11,904 nt of DNA, from contig JBOGJG010000463.1 of assembly GCA_050747825.1 (NCBI GenBank), positions 1 through 11,904 on the forward strand, in the 5' to 3' direction. The notes beneath the pieces were generated by a model. It saw only the letters and a list, made by a program, of their open reading frames with translations, made no database searches and was not told where the DNA came from. The position numbers and the translations under genes are program-made. Of this stretch, positions 1 to 5,820 are shown piece by piece; positions within the stretch are counted from its first letter, which is position 1, and every line of letters begins with the position of its first letter. The stretch is from JBOGJG01 sp050747825 (lineage in GTDB: Bacteria; Acidobacteriota; UBA6911; RPQK01; JBOGJG01).

Positions 1-21
1 GGTCAGCGGTCAGCGCTCAGC
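1..21. repeat. Heptamer tandem repeat (GGTCAGC type)
   Basis: Three consecutive 7-bp units: GGTCAGC, GGTCAGC and GCTCAGC, the last with one change. The array begins at the window edge, so its true length is unknown. Unrelated heptamer arrays occur at 10028-10048 and 10295-10322. No ORF or hairpin function can be assigned. It probably belongs to a family of dispersed intergenic heptamers in this genome, which is inference. Confidence 0.6.
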
Positions 22-85
22 TCGTGGTACGGGCACAGCCCAGGCACATCACCACCGTCACAGATGGTTGGGTTTCTACGGGTGA

Positions 86-292
86 CTAAAGCTTCTTCCC
101 CGTCTCAGATTCGGAACCGGCTTCCGAGGCCGGCAGTGCGTCGGAAGCTCGCAGCGACTCAGGGCCGCGGCGAATAGCAAAGAAAAAACCGCTGATGAAA
201 GGGCGGTGTCGGAATCGCTGAAGAGTGGCTATAAGGCCCATGCTCAAGACTGTCAGCGCCGCTAGCACTAAGATAAAAGTTGCGAGGGACAT
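86..292 (-). CDS. Small single-span membrane protein, unknown function
   Basis: A 68-residue protein is predicted, starting at MSLATFILVL with a TAG stop. Residues 3-24 form one strongly hydrophobic helix. Next comes a basic stretch (RFRHR, then IRRG), then a Ser/Glu/Ala-rich tail, suggesting an N-out or signal-anchor topology with a cytoplasmic tail. An upstream in-frame ATG would give 90 residues. I prefer the internal ATG because a GGGAG ribosome-binding site lies about 10 nt before it, and because the TTGACA-type promoter at 339-368 on the same strand would start transcription downstream of the longer start. It is divergent from the oxidase operon and could be a small accessory subunit, but nothing in the sequence proves that. 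I recognise no family. Confidence 0.5.
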   Translation of the reverse strand: MSLATFILVLAALTVLSMGLIATLQRFRHRPFISGFFFAIRRGPESLRASDALPASEAGSESETGKKL

Positions 293-338
293 ATACTTTT
301 TCTCCCAGTGTCCTGTAACTCTAGGAATGGTTCCTCTC

Positions 339-368
339 TTTTTACGTGGGCAAAGCAAAGGGTGTCAA
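339..368 (-). promoter_or_regulatory. Sigma70-like promoter for the small membrane protein
   Basis: On the minus strand a perfect TTGACA (-35, plus-strand 363-368) is followed after 18 nt by TAAAAA (-10, plus-strand 339-344; 4 of 6 consensus positions). Transcription would start near 332, leaving a leader of about 40 nt with a GGGAG ribosome-binding site before the ATG at 292. The spacing supports the shorter start of that gene. This is a consensus match by eye only. Confidence 0.45.
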
Positions 369-393
369 GTAGTTTCTTTGGGATGGGAACGCG

Positions 394-507
394 CGTGAGC
401 ATTCAGTGGTCCGGGGACGAGTTCAGGTTCTGGGGCCAACGAATTTCGCGAATGACGCGTGATTCGTTGGCCAGACTCTGAATTCCCCGAACCACTGAAT
501 GCTTACG
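394..507. repeat. Long nested imperfect palindrome
   Basis: Outer arms of 24 nt (394-417 and 484-507) match with two mismatches. Inner arms of 11 nt (434-444 and 462-472, GGCCAACGAAT and its complement) match perfectly around a 17-nt loop that itself contains CGCG twice. The segments between the arms (418-433 and 473-483) also pair partly. It lies between two divergent promoters and encodes no evident protein. It may be a dispersed palindromic (REP/MITE-like) element, a transcription insulator or a structured RNA. Its size and lack of a following T-run argue against a simple intrinsic terminator. Confidence 0.75.
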
Positions 508-581
508 GGAACGCGAAAATCACGGAATGAGTCGAAAAGATACGAACGCGGCTCATAACCGTCTCTTTCAGAAACCCCCTC

Positions 582-611
582 TTGACAGGTCGGCACGCTA
601 GAGCTTGTAAT
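582..611 (+). promoter_or_regulatory. Sigma70-like promoter for the oxidase operon
   Basis: A perfect TTGACA at 582-587 is followed after 18 nt by TGTAAT at 606-611 (5 of 6 consensus positions). The predicted transcription start, about 617-619, falls only a few nucleotides before the GTG at 622. The first cistron would therefore be leaderless or nearly so, consistent with the absence of a properly spaced Shine-Dalgarno sequence. It is the only strong promoter I see before the eight overlapping genes. Confidence 0.55.
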
Positions 612-621
612 ACCGGGCGGC

Positions 622-2457
622 GTGAAACATAAGAAGTTTTTGATCCTGCTCGTCCTTGCCGCGCTTGCCGTAATAGCGATCACTTCCGCTACTTACTTGA
701 ATGACCGATTAGCCTATCGAACACCGCTCTACCGGGCGGCTCTGGATGAAACGACTCCCCGCGATCAGGCTCTGATCGACCAGGAGCAGGCGGCTGAAGA
801 GCGAGCCCGATCGAGAGAATACGAAGAAGTGGAATATCGCGAGTTCCCAGTCGTGGGGAGCCGAGTCGCCGTTTGGGTTATCGCTCAGTTGCACTTGTTG
901 TTCGGCGCCTTCGTTCTAGCCGTTCCGATTTTCGCCTTGATCATCGAGTTCATCGGCTATCGAACCGGCGACCTGAGATACGACCGGCTGGCGCACGAAT
1001 TCACGAAGCTGCTTTCCGTTTCCTTTTCCTTTACTGCTGCATTTGGCGCCTTCCTCACTTTCATGCTGATCATCCTTTATCCCAGGTTCACTCAATACCT
1101 GATGCACGTCTTCTCCCCGACCTTCATCCCATACGTGAGCCTGTTTTTTTTCGAAGCTGGATTTCTCTACACCTACTACTACGGCTGGGGAAAATTCTCT
1201 CCAAAGGTGCATCTCGCCTTGGGCGTGGCGCTCAACCTGGTTGGGACTGCCATCATGTTCATCGCCAATTCCTGGCTGACTTTTATGATGTCGCCCTCGG
1301 GTGTAGCCGACTCCGGCGCTGTGATCAGCACCTGGGACGCTGTCCACAATTACACCTGGATGCCGATCAACATTCACCGCCTCATCGCCAACGTAGCGTT
1401 TGGGGGATCGGTGGCCGCAGCCTATGCGGCCTTCAAATTTCTGCAATCCAAAACGGACGCGGAGCGGGCTCATTACGACTGGATGGGTTACATCGGAAAC
1501 TTCGTCGCCATTTGTGCTTTTCTGCCCCTCCCGTTTGCCGGCTACTGGCTCGCCAGTGAAATCTATGCTTTCAACCAGACGATGGGTCTGCAGATGATGG
1601 GGGGGGCGTTCTCCTGGCTGTTCATCATTCAGGCAGTTTTAATTGGAAACCTCTTCCTGGCAGCGAACTATTACCTGTGGCTGGGCATGGGGAGAATCGA
1701 GGGCGCCGAGCGTTTCCAGGGGTACATCAAATGGCTGCTGGGCGGTATCACGATCTGTTTCATTATCTGGGCCACTCCGCGCTCCATAATCGCCACCGTG
1801 GATGAGATCCGCGCCATGGGCGGCTCATCACACCCCATGCTCGGTTACCTGGGAGTCATGTCGGCCAAAAATACGGCCGTCAACATCCTGATCCTGACTA
1901 CGTTTGTGAGCTTTTTGCTCTACCGGCGTTCCGGACGGACCCCCACGGTCAAATGGGCTAATATCGGGAACATGACTCAATTTTTGATCTTTGCAGCGGC
2001 CTCCGCCTTCGTGATCTTCCTCGGCATCTACGGCTACTTTGTGGAAGCCAAGGTTCGGATCGGCCTTTCGATTCCACAGGTCCTCTCGGTGCTGTTTGCC
2101 ATGGTGGCGATTACAGTCATTGACGTCTTTCTATTCAGGAAAGCCCGGGTGATGGGAGAAACCAGATGGGGGCAGATCCCGCCCCGCTCGCAATATGCTC
2201 TCATTTTCCTGGCAGTGACTTTTACCTGGCTTATGGGTCTGATGGGCTATGTGCGCTCCGGACTGCGCCAGCACTGGCACGTGTACGGAGTGGTCCGCGA
2301 CACCTCAGCCGGCGCCTTCACACCTACACTGGGCTATGCGACCCAGGTCGTGTCGGCCACCGTTCTGATCTTCTTTGTCTTTATAGGATTTGTCTTTTGG
2401 CTGGCCAGTCTGTCGGATAAAAAGGGCTGGGAGAAAACGCGCAAGGAAGTCGTATGA
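622..2457 (+). CDS. Cytochrome bd-like oxidase core subunit (CydA-like, non-canonical)
   Basis: A 611-residue polytopic membrane protein with about 14 predicted helices. The first (residues 6-24) precedes a charged 55-residue segment, so the CydA homology starts near residue 85. By eye, His91 (QLHLLFG) matches E. coli CydA His19, His252 (INIHRLIAN) matches His186, and Glu178 (FFFEAGF) matches Glu107. GYFVEAKVR (471-479) and DVFLFRKARVMG (501-512) follow the region around GRQPW and the next helix of CydA. The GRQPW motif, the Glu99 equivalent, an obvious Met393 equivalent and the Q-loop Lys/Glu pair are missing. Two extra C-terminal helices are present (524-543 and 570-595). No CydB lies nearby. 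The GTG start is chosen because it retains the first helix and no in-frame ATG is near. It probably reduces O2 or another small molecule using electrons from the cytochromes c encoded next. It resembles the bd-like oxidases reported in Nitrospira. The fold assignment is firm and the substrate is inferred. Confidence 0.8.
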   Translation: MKHKKFLILLVLAALAVIAITSATYLNDRLAYRTPLYRAALDETTPRDQALIDQEQAAEERARSREYEEVEYREFPVVGSRVAVWVIAQLHLLFGAFVLAVPIFALIIEFIGYRTGDLRYDRLAHEFTKLLSVSFSFTAAFGAFLTFMLIILYPRFTQYLMHVFSPTFIPYVSLFFFEAGFLYTYYYGWGKFSPKVHLALGVALNLVGTAIMFIANSWLTFMMSPSGVADSGAVISTWDAVHNYTWMPINIHRLIANVAFGGSVAAAYAAFKFLQSKTDAERAHYDWMGYIGNFVAICAFLPLPFAGYWLASEIYAFNQTMGLQMMGGAFSWLFIIQAVLIGNLFLAANYYLWLGMGRIEGAERFQGYIKWLLGGITICFIIWATPRSIIATVDEIRAMGGSSHPMLGYLGVMSAKNTAVNILILTTFVSFLLYRRSGRTPTVKWANIGNMTQFLIFAAASAFVIFLGIYGYFVEAKVRIGLSIPQVLSVLFAMVAITVIDVFLFRKARVMGETRWGQIPPRSQYALIFLAVTFTWLMGLMGYVRSGLRQHWHVYGVVRDTSAGAFTPTLGYATQVVSATVLIFFVFIGFVFWLASLSDKKGWEKTRKEVV

Positions 2458-3299
2458 AGGTCCCTGTCAGCCTCAACATCGCCGGATTGACGATCGCCGC
2501 CACCATCTTCTACACGTATGTCGGCCAACTCGTCCCCCAAAAAGAGGTTTTGCCCCCTCAGGAACTTGAACTGAGCCAGGACCTCAGCACCGAGGAAATG
2601 GTGGCGACCGGACGCCAGATAATGGGAGACAAAGGGATGTGTCTGACATGCCATACGATTGGTAGGAGCGGCGCCCTGCGCTACCCGGATTTACAGGGAA
2701 TCGGGTCACGCGCGGCCACCCGCGTCCCCGGCATGAGCGACCTCGAATATCTGGCCCAGTCTTTATATGAGCCGGAAGCATATATTGTGGAAGGATTCGC
2801 CGGCGGGATGCCAGTCATCAATAGGCCTCCGATAGAGCTGACCGATCAAGAAATTCTCACCGTGATCGCCTATTTGCAAACTTTGGGAGGGACGCCCACG
2901 GTGACCATGCAGACGCGGCTCTCCTACATGGAAGGGGGGGACGTGGCCCCAGTCCCTCCCGTGGGAGAGGCTGGGGCCGCGGCAATCGATCGGACGGTGG
3001 CCCACGAGCCGGATGTGGCGACGCTGGGAACAGAGCAGCCCGCCACCCCGAGTCCAACGGACCCTGTGGCTTTAATGAATCGGTTTCAGTGCACGTCCTG
3101 TCATCATCTTGACCAGCCGGGTCAGCTCAAGGGGCCCAGTCTGATCGATGTGGGCAGCAGAATGAGCTACTCTCAAATACTCGAAGCTATCCTGTCGCCG
3201 GAAGGAGGGCACGAACCCTCGGCCTTTTATACAACCGCTACCATCGAGCAGGCTAACCGCATGGCTCAGTTTCTGGCCACCAGGAGGAGCGCACAATGA
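2454..3299 (+). CDS. Membrane-anchored di-haem cytochrome c
   Basis: A 281-residue protein with one N-terminal membrane helix (about 6-26) that anchors a periplasmic part. It has two c-type haem sites, CLTCH (63-67) and CTSCH (213-217), in two cytochrome c-like domains joined by a Pro/Ala/Glu-rich linker (about 160-203). The first domain has a plausible distal Met in FAGGMPV (Met119). The second is short and has no clear GMP-type Met. Met237 (SRMSYS) is one candidate, and otherwise that haem may be His/other-ligated or high-spin. The ATG overlaps the stop of the CydA-like gene by 4 nt (ATGA), implying coupled translation. The probable role is electron delivery to, or a subunit of, the bd-like complex. 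Cytochrome c identity is certain and the role is contextual. Confidence 0.88.
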   Translation: MKVPVSLNIAGLTIAATIFYTYVGQLVPQKEVLPPQELELSQDLSTEEMVATGRQIMGDKGMCLTCHTIGRSGALRYPDLQGIGSRAATRVPGMSDLEYLAQSLYEPEAYIVEGFAGGMPVINRPPIELTDQEILTVIAYLQTLGGTPTVTMQTRLSYMEGGDVAPVPPVGEAGAAAIDRTVAHEPDVATLGTEQPATPSPTDPVALMNRFQCTSCHHLDQPGQLKGPSLIDVGSRMSYSQILEAILSPEGGHEPSAFYTTATIEQANRMAQFLATRRSAQ

Positions 3300-4114
3300 A
3301 CTATCTCGTCCTGATCCTGGTTATTGCCGCGATGCTCTTCCTGCGCTGGCGGGGTGTGGGCATACTGACCTGGATCGTGGCCTGGTGGCTGGCTATCTAT
3401 GTGATTCTGCAGTACGGTTTTGCCACACCCATCCCCCAGTCGGTGATCTCGCTCTATATGGCGATCATTACGGGTGTACTGCTCCTTTATGTGACATCTG
3501 ATGAGGCGCTCTTCCGGACGGTACGCGAACCATTGGTCAATTTCGTGACGAATCGCAGGTATACGCTCGGAGTGCTGGCCATAGCCGTTCTGATTCCGTG
3601 TCTGGTCGCCGCCAATGTTTACCTCGACATGACTGCGCCCGTGAGTCCGCCCTTTTTTGCCAGAAGCATCCATCCAGCCAATCCAAATCAAATCACTGTG
3701 AACGGCGAGAACTACGATCTGGTCACGCTTCAAAATCCGTACCGAATTCTGGAAGAAACCAACCCGGAGCAGTTTAAGCAGCACGTCGAGAATGGACGTG
3801 AGGTCTACTATAAGAATTGTTTTTACTGCCATGGGGACAACATGAGCGGCAACGGCATGTTCGCTCACGGACTGAACCCCATCCCTACAAATTTTGACGA
3901 TACCGGCACGATTCCCGCGCTTCAGGAGTCCTTCCTCTTCTGGCGCATTTCAAAGGGGGGCCCGGGGCTGCCCGAGGAAGGCGGGCCCTGGGAGTCGGCC
4001 ATGCCGGCCTGGGAGAAGTTCCTCTCTGAGGAAGAGATCTGGGACGTCATTCTCTTCCTCTATGACTTTACCGAGCAGAGGCCAAGAGCACGAGAAGAGA
4101 CAATAACCGAATGA
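3296..4114 (+). CDS. Multi-span membrane protein with C-terminal cytochrome c domain
   Basis: A 272-residue protein. The N-terminal half has about four hydrophobic helices (2-16, 21-42, 46-66 and 90-107). A periplasmic segment follows, then one cytochrome c domain with haem site CFYCH (175-179) and a probable distal Met in ESAMPAW (Met236). The order, membrane helices then class I-like cytochrome c, suits an integral subunit that passes electrons into a membrane partner. The start overlaps the preceding stop by 4 nt (ATGA), and a GGAGG-like sequence (aggaggagcg) lies just upstream inside the previous gene. I do not recognise a named family for the membrane half. Its place between two other multi-haem cytochromes points to a fixed complex. 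Confidence 0.85.
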   Translation: MNYLVLILVIAAMLFLRWRGVGILTWIVAWWLAIYVILQYGFATPIPQSVISLYMAIITGVLLLYVTSDEALFRTVREPLVNFVTNRRYTLGVLAIAVLIPCLVAANVYLDMTAPVSPPFFARSIHPANPNQITVNGENYDLVTLQNPYRILEETNPEQFKQHVENGREVYYKNCFYCHGDNMSGNGMFAHGLNPIPTNFDDTGTIPALQESFLFWRISKGGPGLPEEGGPWESAMPAWEKFLSEEEIWDVILFLYDFTEQRPRAREETITE

Positions 4115-5820
4115 AGCGCTCTTTAATTTTTTCAGCCGTTCTTGGATTCAGCTTTTCCATTGGATGGACAGCGGAGCCCGATCTGGGCAACGATGAGCAA
4201 CGGCAAAGCGGCAAACAGTTGTACGACAAGTACTGTGCCCAATGTCACGGAATCGAAGGCGACGGTCTGGGGGAAGCCGCTCCCTATCTCAAGCCGAAGC
4301 CACGCGACTTTACCGAGGGTAAATACAAAGTCAGGTCCACTCCCAATGGCACTCTTCCCACCGATGAAGACCTTGAACGGATTATTCGTGACGGAATGCC
4401 TTATACGGGGATGCCTCCCTGGCCGGCCTCGGAAATCTCAGATACGGAGTTACAGAACATCATCTACTACCTGAAGACCTTTTATCCCGGATTTTCCGAT
4501 GCGGACGAATTAGCTGAGCCGATTGAAATTCCCAGCGCCCCCTCCCTTTCGGAAGAATCCGCCCAGAGAGGAGCCGAGGTATACGTCGCCAGCGGCTGTG
4601 ACCGCTGTCACGGAGACGAGGGGCGAGGCGACGGCCAGTCGGGACCTACATTGGCGGATGACTGGGGTTTTCACATCCGGCCCGCCGACTTTACGATGCC
4701 CTGGACTTTTCGAGGGGGTTCGAGCCGGGAGGATATCTATCGAACCTTAATGACCGGCTTTAACGGAACGCCCATGCCTTCCTTTGAAGATGAAGGCGCC
4801 CTGGCTCCCGATGACCGCTGGCCGCTGGTCGATTACATCTATTCGCGCTCGGCAACCCGTGAGGCCAATTACGCTAATCTGCTTGTGGCTGTCGAAGCAC
4901 GAGGCGAAATTGATCCGGCTCAAGGGCCGGAACAGTTCGAGCACGCCCCATTAGCCCGCTTCCCCGTCGTGGGCCAGATTATGGAACCCGGGCGGGATTT
5001 TTATCCTTCGGCGACGGCAGTCGATGTGCGTGCCATTTACAACAACAATTCAATCGGTTTGCTGGTGCAGTGGAACGACATGAAAGCCGAGACCACCGGC
5101 CGCAACAGCCCTGCTCTTGAAGTCCCTCCTTTTGATCCGGAAGCGGAGATGGACTTGGAGACCATTCGTCAGGAGCAGCCGGACCCATTTGGCGGGGCGG
5201 CCGCCGATCCCTTCGCCGCCTTCACCGCCGGACAGACCGAAACAGCCGGCACAGAAGGGACCACCCGCCAGACCGAATTCTCTGACGCCGTCGCCATTCA
5301 GTTTCCATCCGAACTGACAACTGGACCTCTTAAGCCCTATTTCATTTTTGGAGACGGTTCCAGGAGCGTCGATCTGTGGTTGGTTGATTTGGCAGACGGT
5401 CAGCCCCAAATGTTCGTCGGAACGGGAAGCGACTCGGTTGAACCGGCCCGACTTGAACCTTTTGAAGCTGTGAGCAATTATGAAGACGGCCGGTGGTCGG
5501 TCATTTTCAAGCGCCGCAGAGTTGTTTCGGGCCATATTTCTTTTGAGCAAGCCCAATTTGTCCCAATAGCGTTTTCTGTCTGGGACGGATTTAACAATGA
5601 ACGAGGCAATAAACGAGGCCTGACGAGTTGGTTTCACATTTATCTTGAGCCTCTCGACAAACCATCTCCAATCGGCCCCATGTTTCAATACGCGCTGGCG
5701 ATTCTGGCGATTGAGGCGATTCTTATCTTTTCTCTCCGGCGCAAACATTCGAGATCCCGAAACGAGAAGGTCGAAGACCTGCACGGTCCGAGGCCTGAGA
5801 CAGGAGTTCACACAACATGA
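4111..5820 (+). CDS. Di-haem cytochrome c fused to EB_dh (NxrC/ethylbenzene dehydrogenase gamma-like) domain
   Basis: A 569-residue protein with a signal peptide (1-20). Two cytochrome c domains follow: CAQCH (42-46) with Met101 in YTGMPPW, and CDRCH (163-167) with Met222 in GTPMPSF. Residues from about 265 to 515 resemble the EB_dh haem-b-binding domain of type II DMSO-reductase-family gamma subunits, including the DAVAIQFP stretch (392-399) and the late WDGFNNERGNKRG...SW block (491-507). Within this domain an acidic, Gly/Ala/Thr-rich insert (about 340-388) looks disordered. One C-terminal helix (about 526-542) with a basic tail anchors it. No molybdopterin catalytic subunit is encoded in the window, so the domain probably serves electron transfer rather than partnering an NxrA-like enzyme here. 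It overlaps both neighbours by 4 nt (ATGA). Domain calls are strong; the haem b ligands were not identified. Confidence 0.85.
   Translation: MKRSLIFSAVLGFSFSIGWTAEPDLGNDEQRQSGKQLYDKYCAQCHGIEGDGLGEAAPYLKPKPRDFTEGKYKVRSTPNGTLPTDEDLERIIRDGMPYTGMPPWPASEISDTELQNIIYYLKTFYPGFSDADELAEPIEIPSAPSLSEESAQRGAEVYVASGCDRCHGDEGRGDGQSGPTLADDWGFHIRPADFTMPWTFRGGSSREDIYRTLMTGFNGTPMPSFEDEGALAPDDRWPLVDYIYSRSATREANYANLLVAVEARGEIDPAQGPEQFEHAPLARFPVVGQIMEPGRDFYPSATAVDVRAIYNNNSIGLLVQWNDMKAETTGRNSPALEVPPFDPEAEMDLETIRQEQPDPFGGAAADPFAAFTAGQTETAGTEGTTRQTEFSDAVAIQFPSELTTGPLKPYFIFGDGSRSVDLWLVDLADGQPQMFVGTGSDSVEPARLEPFEAVSNYEDGRWSVIFKRRRVVSGHISFEQAQFVPIAFSVWDGFNNERGNKRGLTSWFHIYLEPLDKPSPIGPMFQYALAILAIEAILIFSLRRKHSRSRNEKVEDLHGPRPETGVHTT

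Larger units (their letters stand above)
293..621. other. Divergent intergenic region
   Basis: This 329-bp stretch separates the small minus-strand gene from the plus-strand operon. It contains a minus-strand promoter (339-368), a long imperfect palindrome (394-507) and a plus-strand promoter (582-611). I see no convincing coding sequence; the ORFs crossing it are not supported by protein features. Confidence 0.7.

Noticed and set aside
916..1473. 185-residue minus-strand and 228-residue plus-strand (873-1559) ORFs inside the CydA-like gene
   Set aside because: Both are out-of-frame shadows of a well-supported membrane protein; Arg/His/Pro-rich translations without recognisable features.
622..2457. 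Canonical cytochrome bd quinol oxidase (cydA)
   Set aside because: GRQPW, the Q-loop signature and a CydB partner are missing, so the cydA symbol was not assigned.
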